This document shows positions 15,544 through 21,842 of a stretch of 64,000 nucleotides of DNA, piece by piece (position 1 is the first letter of the stretch; each line of letters opens with the position of its first letter). Source of the DNA: CAYZXA01 sp964482335 (GTDB taxonomy: Bacteria > Patescibacteriota > Minisyncoccia > Minisyncoccales > MHMH01). Location: assembly GCA_964482335.1 (NCBI GenBank), contig CAYZXA010000002.1, positions 1 through 64,000 on the forward strand, given 5' to 3'. The notes under the pieces are model-generated. The model was not told the origin of the DNA. It saw only the letters and a program-made list of their open reading frames with translations, and did not search any database. Both the position numbers and the translations under genes were made by a program.

Positions 15544-16743
15544 TTATTTAGACTTTTTAGTTGATTTTTTCTTTTTTGGCTCTTTTTTCTTCTCTTTGGT
15601 TTTTTCTTTTTCTTTCTTTTCCTCTTTCTCTTCTTCAGCCTTCTCTGGAGGCCTTACGTCTATTTTCCAACCAGTTAACTTAGCAGCCAGTCTAACATTT
15701 TGACCACCTTTGCCAATGGCCAAAGAAAGCTGATCTTCAGGAGTAATAACCAAGGCCTTGTTTTTGGGCATAATCTTAACTTCTAAAACCTTAGCTGGAG
15801 ATAAAGAATTGGCAATATATTTTTCTGGATCCTCCTGCCATTCAATAATATCAACTTTCTCTCCGCCAAGCTCATTAATCACAGCTGTTACCCTGGTGCC
15901 TCTTTGGCCAACCATAGAGCCTATAGGGTCTACTCCTTCAACAGTTGAGCTAACAGCAATCTTTGAGCGAGAACCAGCTTCTCTGGCCACAGATTTGATG
16001 ACAACAGAACCTGCTGAAACTTCAGGCACTTCTATTTCAAAAAGCTTGGAAATTATCTTAGGATAAGCCCTGGAAAGAAAAACCACTGGCCCTTTGGATG
16101 TTTCCTCTACTTTGATAATATAAACTTTAAGTCTTTGCCCAGGACGATAAAATTCACCAGGCACTTGTTCTTCTCTTGGTAAAATACCTAGGGTTTTGCC
16201 AATGTCTAGAAAAACTGTTCTACCCTCAACTCTCTGTACAATGCCAGAGATAATTCCACCTTCTTTTGACTTGTACTCTGAGAAAATAACCTCTCTTTCA
16301 GCTTCTCTAATCCTTTGCAAAATAACTTGTTTGGCTGTTTGGGCAGCGATGCGGCCATAATCTTCTTGAACCTCTAAAGGTGTTTCTAAATCCTGGCCTG
16401 GTTTTATCTTTGGATTCTTTTTCTTAGCTTCCTCTGCCATGATGTGCTTTTCTGGATTAAAACGGATTTTCCTTTCTTCGGTTTCTTCTTTCTTTTCTTT
16501 TAACTTTTCTAGCTCTTCTTCAGAATAAATCATGTTTTGATCAACCACTTGTTTTACCTGCCAAAACTTAACTTGGCCAGTCTTAGGACTAAGTTTAGCC
16601 TTAATGATTTGACCTTTTTTACCGTAGTCTTTTTTATAGGCAGCAGCAATAGCCATCTCAATAGTTCCCATGACTTTCTCTGCTGGAATGCCTTTTTCTT
16701 CAGCAATTTGGTTTATGGCTGAGGTAAAGTTTTTTATATCCAT
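15544..16743 (-). CDS. nusA: Transcription elongation/termination factor NusA
   Basis: RNA-polymerase-associated factor of 399 residues. Domain order: N-terminal RNAP-binding domain (1-about 130, with an insertion rich in Lys/Glu), S1 domain (about 165-235, GIVQRVEGRTVFLDIGKTLGILP), KH1 (VREAGSRSKIAV, GSMVGQRGTRV) and KH2 (VITPEDQLSLAIGKGGQNVRLAAKL). It ends in a Lys/Glu-rich low-complexity tail (about 355-399) in place of acidic repeats. Upstream on the same strand lies a perfect hairpin that could act as an attenuator. The gene stands apart from the usual rimP/infB neighbours. Confidence 0.95.
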   Translation of the reverse strand: MDIKNFTSAINQIAEEKGIPAEKVMGTIEMAIAAAYKKDYGKKGQIIKAKLSPKTGQVKFWQVKQVVDQNMIYSEEELEKLKEKKEETEERKIRFNPEKHIMAEEAKKKNPKIKPGQDLETPLEVQEDYGRIAAQTAKQVILQRIREAEREVIFSEYKSKEGGIISGIVQRVEGRTVFLDIGKTLGILPREEQVPGEFYRPGQRLKVYIIKVEETSKGPVVFLSRAYPKIISKLFEIEVPEVSAGSVVIKSVAREAGSRSKIAVSSTVEGVDPIGSMVGQRGTRVTAVINELGGEKVDIIEWQEDPEKYIANSLSPAKVLEVKIMPKNKALVITPEDQLSLAIGKGGQNVRLAAKLTGWKIDVRPPEKAEEEKEEKKEKEKTKEKKKEPKKKKSTKKSK

Positions 16744-16754
16744 AATTGATTAAA

Positions 16755-16780
16755 TAAAATGTCCGTTTTCAAACGGACAG
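16755..16780 (-). promoter_or_regulatory. Hairpin in the nusA leader (attenuator candidate)
   Basis: A perfect 8-bp stem GTCCGTTT/AAACGGAC (16761-16778) lies 18 bp upstream of the nusA start. On the minus strand it is followed by ATTTTATTT. It could be a weak terminator used for feedback on nusA, or simply a leader structure. Confidence 0.4.
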
Positions 16781-16853
16781 AATATTCTTGTCATTCCTAA
16801 GATTAGCCTAACAAGCTAAGATTATTTGTCAAGGGGATAACTATATTCAAATC

Positions 16854-16882
16854 TTGACAAAACTTAGCAAGGGATGTACAAT
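16854..16882 (+). promoter_or_regulatory. Promoter of the structured RNA at 16.9 kb
   Basis: TTGACA (16854-16859), 17-nt spacer, TACAAT (16877-16882). The predicted start is at about 16889. No protein gene lies downstream on this strand. Confidence 0.75.
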
Positions 16883-16888
16883 ATAACA

Positions 16889-17010
16889 TATTAGACTAAA
16901 TAGCCTTTAGCCACTTGGGAGTCTCGCCTCATTCCCTCCTTATTGAGGGCCCCGTACGGGGATAAAGGTCTTGTACCAAAAGACTCCCAGCTGGCTGGAG
17001 GTTTTTTATT
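16889..17010 (+). ncRNA. Orphan structured RNA with pseudoknot potential
   Basis: A candidate RNA of about 120 nt in the 302-bp gap before tRNA-Ala; I recognise no known family. The closing helix P1 is a perfect 9-bp TGGGAGTCT (16916-16924) with AGACTCCCA (16981-16989). Inside are hairpins CCCTC/GAGGG (16934-16949), CCCC-GTAC-GGGG (16950-16961) and a weak GGT/ACC (16967-16977). CCTTTA (16904-16909) can pair with TAAAGG (16963-16968), which crosses P1 and would make a pseudoknot. The 3' arm of P1 overlaps the 5' arm of the terminator (from 16984), so the two are mutually exclusive, as in riboswitches. No gene follows on this strand, so it is either an independent small RNA or an orphan switch. 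Confidence 0.6.
16984..17007 (+). terminator. Terminator of the structured RNA
   Basis: Hairpin CCAGC-TG-GCTGG extended by TC/GA pairs with one bulge, followed by T6 (17002-17007). Its left arm is shared with P1 of the RNA. Confidence 0.7.
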
Positions 17011-17045
17011 TGCCTGCCCTAGATTAAATCTTGGTGAGATTATAA

Positions 17046-17119
17046 TGGACCCGGTGGGATTCGAACCCACGACCTCCGCAATGCGAATGCGGCGTTCTAG
17101 CCAATTGAACTACAGGCCC
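17046..17119 (-). tRNA. tRNA-Ala (anticodon CGC)
   Basis: Full cloverleaf of 74 nt on the minus strand. The acceptor GGGCCTG pairs with CGGGTCC and includes the G3-U70 pair that marks Ala. The anticodon loop is TTCGCAT on a 5-bp stem (CCGCA/TGCGG), with a T-arm GGTTCGAATCC and discriminator A. No CCA is encoded. Its first ten nucleotides overlap the stop end of the upstream protein gene (17110), so maturation must come from a joint transcript. Confidence 0.95.
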
Positions 17120-17412
17120 AAGACTTGTCTTATTCTCTCTACTTCTTTTTCTACTACCTCACCTTTGTATTCAGCAGAGTGAGCTGGTACTCCTTTGTAA
17201 ATCGGCTTCTTCTGGTCAAGGTGAAGGTTGATAATTGTTTGATGTGAAACTTTATCGATTTTCACATAAGCATGAAGTTTAGGATAACCTGACTTTGAAA
17301 CGCCAATAATCCGAGAAAATGCTAGTTCCTCTTTGTCTTTTTTCTCAAAATGATAACCAGCTCGCCGCATTAAGTTGTAGATATTAACCTGAGATTCTAA
17401 AACAAGCTTCAT
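17110..17412 (-). CDS. Conserved-looking small protein of unknown function
   Basis: A soluble protein of 100 residues. It is basic, with alternating beta strands (KLHAYVKIDKVSHQTIINLHLDQKK) and a C-terminal helix (EYKGEVVEKEVERIRQVLGL); no signal or membrane segment is seen. I do not recognise the family. It starts at an ATG 37 bp after the stop of the repeat protein upstream, and its end overlaps tRNA-Ala, so it belongs to the cca-tRNA-Pro transcript. The compact predicted alpha/beta fold and the RNA-gene neighbours would fit a nucleic-acid-related role, but this is a guess. Confidence 0.6.
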   Translation of the reverse strand: MKLVLESQVNIYNLMRRAGYHFEKKDKEELAFSRIIGVSKSGYPKLHAYVKIDKVSHQTIINLHLDQKKPIYKGVPAHSAEYKGEVVEKEVERIRQVLGL

Positions 17413-17449
17413 GCTTTAATGTATTAAAGTTGGTTTTTAAATATCATAT

Positions 17450-18883
17450 TTAGGGAGTGACCCTAAAACGAATCATTACATCTCCAGTATTTACATTTCC
17501 TTCCATGTCTTTACACCGAACAAAAAACGTATAATATACGCCGTTCTCAAGACCTGTGACTGTAGCAGTGTGAATATCTCCTTCCTCGCGAGAAAATCTC
17601 TTTTTCATAGAGCTATAGGATACGCCCTGCTCAGTAGCATAACGGCAATATGCTGGCTCATCAGTCTTGATGCCAAGCTGAGTCTCAGTAGTACCATAAT
17701 ATAAGTCCCTATCTGGATAGAGAATAGTCCTGACAGGCGGTGTTACGTCTTCTGGTGCCTCTACTTGAAATGAAATAAGGAAATCATCAGTATTTTTATT
17801 GCCATAATCATCAGCACATTTAATATAGTACGTATATTCTGTGTCTTCGCTCAAACCCGTCACTTCAGTGGAATGGAATGTGGAGTCAGTATTAGAGAAA
17901 ATACGGTTCATTGAATCATGGCTCAATCCAGAAACCAGGCCATAGCGACAGATTGCTTTTTCATCGGTTTTTAAGCTGATAGTTGTCTTTTTTGTATAAT
18001 ATGGCAAATCTTCTGTTGGAAAGCCTGCAAAGCAATAAGGAGGATTATTGTCTTGGCTAGGAATACCGGGCGAAGAAGGAATATAAGCACCACCAACTCC
18101 AAAGCGAATCTTAGCATCATTTTCATTCTTATTGCCTTTTAAATCACGGCAGCGAACATAGTACTCATGGATCTTATTGTCTTGCAATCCCTTGACAGTA
18201 GCTGTGTGTAAGACTTTGTCTTTATTATAGGAAAATCTTGAGCTCATTGAGTCGTAGGTTTTGCCAGATTCAATTGAATAACGGCAATAACCGGGCTCAT
18301 TGGTCCTTACACTGATTTGGGTTTCAGTCGTGCCAGCAGGTAAAGTGCCTGTAGGATAAAGATCATAGCGCATAGGCGGTGTCTCATCTGCCCCTGAACT
18401 AGGAACACTGGGTGGATAATAAGAAGGGCCGGTGCCAGCAACAGTAAAAACAATCTTAGCGTCGCTCTCGTTCTTATTGCCTTGTAAATCGCGGCAGCGA
18501 ACAGAATATTCATAGGTCTGGCCATTCTTTAACCCTTTTATTTGAGCACTATGAAAGGTCTTGTTCTCGTCATAGGAAAACCTTGAGCTCATTGAGTCGT
18601 AGGATTGGCCCGATTTGGTAGAATAGCGACAATAACCAGGTTCATTGGTATTTACGCTGATTTTAGTCTCAGTTGTGCCAGCAGGCAAAGTGCCTGAAGG
18701 AAAGAGGTCGCTGCGAACAGGCGCACCAGCCATTTCTTCTACAGCTTGTTCTCCGTCACCAGATTCTGACGGTTCAGTTTCATCAGACTTGCCTAAAAGA
18801 TTAAAGCCCATTACAGCACCAACAATAATTAAAACTACCACTATGCCAAATAGGATTTGAGCTTGTCCTTTTTGCTTGTTCAT
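17450..18883 (-). CDS. Anchored surface protein with four Ig/FN3-like repeats
   Basis: A protein of 477 residues. The N-terminus MNKQKGQAQILFGIVVVLIIVGAV is a short basic stretch, Gly-Gln, then one hydrophobic helix; it resembles a class III (archaeal pilin-like) signal or a simple anchor. Four repeats of about 100 residues follow (about 55-150, 165-262, 283-375, 382-477), each with a LPAGTTET-like turn, GYCRYS, YDSM..RFS and a closing EY.VRC.D..GN.N. Each repeat has a pair of Cys. The protein is expected outside the cell; its role is unknown. Its ATG lies two nucleotides after the end of tRNA-Pro, so the mRNA probably becomes nearly leaderless once the tRNA is cut out. Confidence 0.75.
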   Translation of the reverse strand: MNKQKGQAQILFGIVVVLIIVGAVMGFNLLGKSDETEPSESGDGEQAVEEMAGAPVRSDLFPSGTLPAGTTETKISVNTNEPGYCRYSTKSGQSYDSMSSRFSYDENKTFHSAQIKGLKNGQTYEYSVRCRDLQGNKNESDAKIVFTVAGTGPSYYPPSVPSSGADETPPMRYDLYPTGTLPAGTTETQISVRTNEPGYCRYSIESGKTYDSMSSRFSYNKDKVLHTATVKGLQDNKIHEYYVRCRDLKGNKNENDAKIRFGVGGAYIPSSPGIPSQDNNPPYCFAGFPTEDLPYYTKKTTISLKTDEKAICRYGLVSGLSHDSMNRIFSNTDSTFHSTEVTGLSEDTEYTYYIKCADDYGNKNTDDFLISFQVEAPEDVTPPVRTILYPDRDLYYGTTETQLGIKTDEPAYCRYATEQGVSYSSMKKRFSREEGDIHTATVTGLENGVYYTFFVRCKDMEGNVNTGDVMIRFRVTP

Positions 18884-18885
18884 AG

Positions 18886-18956
18886 TCGGGGTACTCAGAT
18901 TTGAACTGAGACTAAATCCTCCCGAAGGACTCGTGCTGCCATTACACTATACCCCG
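18886..18956 (-). tRNA. tRNA-Pro (anticodon CGG)
   Basis: 71 nt on the minus strand. The acceptor CGGGGTA pairs with TACCCCG, with the C1-G72 pair and discriminator A73 that are typical for bacterial Pro tRNA. The anticodon loop is TTCGGGA on stem AGTCC/GGATT, and the T-arm is intact (CTCAGTTCAAATCTGAG). No CCA is encoded. It lies between cca (18 bp upstream) and the FN3-like gene (2 bp downstream). Confidence 0.93.
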
Positions 18957-18974
18957 AGTTTTCATATGAAACTT

Positions 18975-20417
18975 TTATGTGACCCAATACTTCTGCTTGG
19001 TCATTTGGTCTTGCTTCATAACTATCTTTTCTCTTTCTTTGCGTGCTTTTTCAGCTAATTCTTTAAGCTTTTTATCATTTACCTTGTCCAATTTCTTGGT
19101 TTCCTTGCCTAAAAACTCTTTTTTGTTCTTTTTGGGATCATTTAAGACATAGCCTAGTAAAATGTCCAGAATATGTCCTATTTTAGGCCCTGGCTTAATG
19201 TCCAATTCTTTCATAATATCATTGCCTGTTATTTTAAGCGTTTTAACAGAAATCGGGTCTTGCGACACTTTCTCAATGACGTATTTCAAATGTCGCAATT
19301 TATAGGGTTCTGCCTTGGGCACTCCTGAGCCGATTCTGTCAGCCATTCTTACTTGTAATAGTTCTTCCATGTTTTCTGGCCCAACTTGCCTAACTAGCCT
19401 TCTGACTGAAGATTCTGTTACTTCGTCTACATTATAGTAAAATAAATGATACCTGACTAATTTGACTATTTTCTCAATGTCTTTTTTAGGGAATCTTAAG
19501 AGATTAAGAATCTGACTTGTCATTTTAGCGCCAACTATCTCATGACCGTAAAATGTCGCATTCTCACCTTGACCTCTCTTTGTCTTGGGTTTGCCAATAT
19601 CATGCAATAGGCTGGCTAGTCTAACATATTTATTGAACCCCTTTTCAGCTGCATATTTCAAAGAAAGCAGGCTGTGCTCATAGCAGTCGTAAATATGGTG
19701 CTTGTTCTGACTTACGCCATAGCCTTGCTCAAGTTCAGGAATAATATATTTCAACAGACCTAATTGCCTTAAAAGCTTAATGCCTTGCTCTGCTTTATCT
19801 GACATTATAATCTTCATTAGCTCATCCCTAATTCTTTCTTTAGAAATTGCTCTTAACAAAGCAGCATTTTTCTTAATAGCTCTGGCTGTTTCCGGTTCAA
19901 TGGTGAAACTAAGAGTTGTAGCAAATCTTACTGCTCTCATCATCCTTAAAGCGTCTTCTGAAAACCTATCTTCTGGCTTGCCAACTGCCCGAATAAGCTT
20001 GTCTTCCAGATCTTTTTGCCCTTGGAAAGGATCAATAATCTCTGCATTCATGGCAATAGCATTGACAGTAAAGTCTCTTCTGGCTAAATCTTCTTTGATA
20101 GTTTTGGCAAACTTAACTTCGTCGGGATGGCGCTTATCAGTATATTTTGCTTCAAGACGATAAGTAGTTATCTCAACTTCTTTGAGTTTTGGGTTTTTAC
20201 TGCCTGTTTTAACAGTAACAGTTAAAAACTTATTCTCGTAAAAACTTTTAGGAAAGGTCTTCTGAATTTCCTTGGGCTTGGCATTTGTAGTAACATCCCA
20301 GTCTTCTGGCGTCATTCCTCTCAGAAAATCACGAACACAGCCCCCAACAATGTGTGCTTGGAATCCTTTATCCTTTAACTTATCAATGACAGATTTTACC
20401 TCTTTTGGTATTTCCAT
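18975..20417 (-). CDS. cca: CCA-adding tRNA nucleotidyltransferase with HD domain
   Basis: Class II nucleotidyltransferase of 480 residues that adds or repairs the 3' CCA of tRNAs. The start is the ATG at 20417, since the codon before it is a TTG. The head domain shows GGCVRDFLRG (about 25-34) and the metal-binding DWDV, then RRDFTVNAIA and the neck motif RFSEDALRMMRAVRF. An HD domain follows (LLHDIGKP, about 267, with YGHEIVGA), which may give phosphohydrolase activity. The C-terminal Lys-rich tail is extra. It sits directly upstream of tRNA-Pro in the same direction, which suits a genome whose tRNA genes here all lack CCA. Confidence 0.95.
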   Translation of the reverse strand: MEIPKEVKSVIDKLKDKGFQAHIVGGCVRDFLRGMTPEDWDVTTNAKPKEIQKTFPKSFYENKFLTVTVKTGSKNPKLKEVEITTYRLEAKYTDKRHPDEVKFAKTIKEDLARRDFTVNAIAMNAEIIDPFQGQKDLEDKLIRAVGKPEDRFSEDALRMMRAVRFATTLSFTIEPETARAIKKNAALLRAISKERIRDELMKIIMSDKAEQGIKLLRQLGLLKYIIPELEQGYGVSQNKHHIYDCYEHSLLSLKYAAEKGFNKYVRLASLLHDIGKPKTKRGQGENATFYGHEIVGAKMTSQILNLLRFPKKDIEKIVKLVRYHLFYYNVDEVTESSVRRLVRQVGPENMEELLQVRMADRIGSGVPKAEPYKLRHLKYVIEKVSQDPISVKTLKITGNDIMKELDIKPGPKIGHILDILLGYVLNDPKKNKKEFLGKETKKLDKVNDKKLKELAEKARKEREKIVMKQDQMTKQKYWVT

Positions 20418-20439
20418 CAATTAAATAATACCTTAGAAT

Positions 20440-20467
20440 TTGATTTTTTTCAAATCTCTGGTATAAT
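20440..20467 (+). promoter_or_regulatory. Promoter of the tRNA-Arg operon
   Basis: TTGATT (20440-20445), 16-nt spacer, TATAAT (20462-20467). The predicted start is about 3 nt before the tRNA. It probably drives tRNA-Arg, the pilin-like gene, tRNA-Lys and rpsO. Confidence 0.65.
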
Positions 20468-20476
20468 TAAAAAGTT

Positions 20477-20548
20477 GCCCTTGTGGTGAAACGGATATCA
20501 TGTCTGCCTTCGAAGCAGAGGTTCTAGGTTCGAATCCTAGCGAGGGCA
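20477..20548 (+). tRNA. tRNA-Arg (anticodon TCG)
   Basis: 72 nt. The acceptor GCCCTTG pairs with CGAGGGC, the anticodon loop is CTTCGAA on stem TCTGC/GCAGA, the T-arm is CTAGGTTCGAATCCTAG, and the discriminator is A. No CCA is encoded. Confidence 0.95.
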
Positions 20549-20589
20549 CAAAGTTTGCCATGAAACACAGAAATGTTAAAATAAAATTG

Positions 20590-20982
20590 ATGAAAAAAAT
20601 ATTTTTGCTAAGCTTTTTACTTTTGTTTTTAAGTTTAAGCCAAGTACAAGCTGCAGGCCTTGTCCCTTGCGGGGAAGAAGGCAATCCCTGTCAATTCTGT
20701 CATTTTTTTGTTTTAATTAACAACATCATTGAGTTTGTCATGTTTAAACTTGTTCCAGTAATTGCAGTTGTTATGTTAATCGTTGGTGGAATAATGTTCT
20801 TTTTTGCTGGAGCTAAACCTGATGTTTTAACTCGAGCAAAAGGAATTATTACTTCAGTTGTTATTGGCTTAGTCGTCATTTTCTGTGCTTGGCTCATTGT
20901 TAATACGGTCTTAACCAAAATCGGAATTGTTAAATCGCCCAGCCTTTTACAGTGGTATCAAATTGAATGTCCAATTCAATAA
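20590..20982 (+). CDS. TrbC/VirB2-like pilin subunit candidate
   Basis: A protein of 130 residues. The start was set at ATG 20590 because the reading upstream of it runs into tRNA-Arg. It has a signal peptide (FLLSFLLLFLSLSQVQAAG), a short loop with Cys residues (CGEEGNPCQFC), and two transmembrane helices (about 45-72 and 85-110) separated by the turn AGAKPDVLTRAKGI. That two-helix layout with a short basic turn matches the pilin-like domain (VYGGVRYLTSAGNP...) in the 28550 and 29654 genes, a TrbC/VirB2-type fold. It may be the major subunit of the type IV secretion or pilus apparatus encoded at 28-37 kb. It is embedded between two tRNA genes, an unusual place for a pilin. Confidence 0.6.
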   Translation: MKKIFLLSFLLLFLSLSQVQAAGLVPCGEEGNPCQFCHFFVLINNIIEFVMFKLVPVIAVVMLIVGGIMFFFAGAKPDVLTRAKGIITSVVIGLVVIFCAWLIVNTVLTKIGIVKSPSLLQWYQIECPIQ

Positions 20983-20986
20983 TCCT

Positions 20987-21059
20987 GCCCCTATAACTCA
21001 ATTGGCAGAGTAGTTGCCTCTTAAGCAATTTGTTCCAGGTTCGAGTCCTGGTGGGGGCA
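20987..21059 (+). tRNA. tRNA-Lys (anticodon CTT)
   Basis: 73 nt. The acceptor GCCCCTA pairs with TGGGGGC (one wobble), the anticodon loop CTCTTAA sits on stem GTTGC/GCAAT, the T-arm is CCAGGTTCGAGTCCTGG, and the discriminator is A. No CCA is encoded. It starts 4 nt after the pilin-like stop and ends 11 nt before rpsO. Confidence 0.94.
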
Positions 21060-21070
21060 CTGATAAAAAT

Positions 21071-21337
21071 ATGTTAACACCACAACAAAAAACAAAAATA
21101 ATCGAAAAATACAAGCGGCATGAAGGCGATACCGGGTCTGAAGAAGTCCAAGTGGCTTTGCTTTCAGAAGAAATAAAGCAACTGCTTTTACATTTGAAAA
21201 AGCACAAAAAAGACTTTCATTCTAAGAGAGGCCTTTTAAAAATGGTATCCAAAAGAAGGTCTCTTTTAAATTACTTAAAGGAAGAAAGTACCAGAAGATA
21301 TAATAAGATTATTAAAGCAGTTGGTTTAAAAAAATAA
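21071..21337 (+). CDS. rpsO: 30S ribosomal protein S15
   Basis: Primary 16S rRNA-binding protein of the small subunit, 88 residues, the normal length. It shows the S15 signature region ([19 protein letters not shown]) and the [23 protein letters not shown] stretch. The start is the ATG at 21071; the longer frame would run through tRNA-Lys. It is followed after 1 nt by the NYN gene and then pnp. The rpsO-pnp order is classical. Confidence 0.97.
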   Translation: MLTPQQKTKIIEKYKRHEGDTGSEEVQVALLSEEIKQLLLHLKKHKKDFHSKRGLLKMVSKRRSLLNYLKEESTRRYNKIIKAVGLKK

Positions 21338-21338
21338 T

Positions 21339-21842
21339 ATGATTGTCAAACATAAAGAACAAAGAGTGGCTGTCTTGATTGACGTGCAAAACATGTACCA
21401 CTCAGCTAAAAACCTTTATAGCAAGAAGGTTAATTTCTCTGAGATTTTAAAGACAGCTGTTAGCGAAAGAAAGCTAATTAGAGCTTTTGCTTATGTTGTC
21501 AGAACAAAGACCGGGGAAGAAAAGCCTTTTTTTGAAGCTTTGAGCAAATTAGGCCTTGAAACAAGAGTCAGAGACCTTCAGGAGTTCTACGGCGGCATGA
21601 AAAAAGCTGACTGGGACGTTGGTATTACCATTGACGCTGTTAAAACTGCTCCAGGGGTTGATACTATTGTTTTGGTTTCTGGCGATGGTGACTTTATCCA
21701 ATTAGTTGAATATTTAAAAAATCAAGGTAAAAGAGTGGAAGTATTGGCCTTTGGCAAATCAACTTCTAGTCGGCTGAGGGAAATAGCCGATGAATTCATT
21801 GACCTGGGAAGTACTCCAGCTAAATTCTTATTAAAGAAATGA
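21339..21842 (+). CDS. NYN/PIN-like (LabA/DUF88) ribonuclease candidate
   Basis: A protein of 167 residues from the NYN branch of the PIN-like nuclease fold. Conserved acidic residues are visible in VAVLIDVQNMY (first Asp), ADWDVGITIDAV (middle pair) and VLVSGDGDFIQLVEYL (the SGDGDF motif), followed by GKRVEVLAF and a final DEFIDL. Such proteins bind or cut RNA using a metal ion. Its place between rpsO (1 nt) and pnp (overlap of 4 nt, ATGA) strongly suggests a role in RNA turnover together with PNPase. Exact substrate unknown. Confidence 0.85.
   Translation: MIVKHKEQRVAVLIDVQNMYHSAKNLYSKKVNFSEILKTAVSERKLIRAFAYVVRTKTGEEKPFFEALSKLGLETRVRDLQEFYGGMKKADWDVGITIDAVKTAPGVDTIVLVSGDGDFIQLVEYLKNQGKRVEVLAFGKSTSSRLREIADEFIDLGSTPAKFLLKK

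Noticed and set aside
16943..17182. Plus-strand frame of 79 codons.
   Set aside because: It runs through the structured RNA, its terminator and the complement of tRNA-Ala.
20500..20589. Longer start for the pilin-like gene, and likewise for rpsO from 21014.
   Set aside because: Both extensions read through tRNA genes; signal-peptide and family starts agree with the later ATGs.
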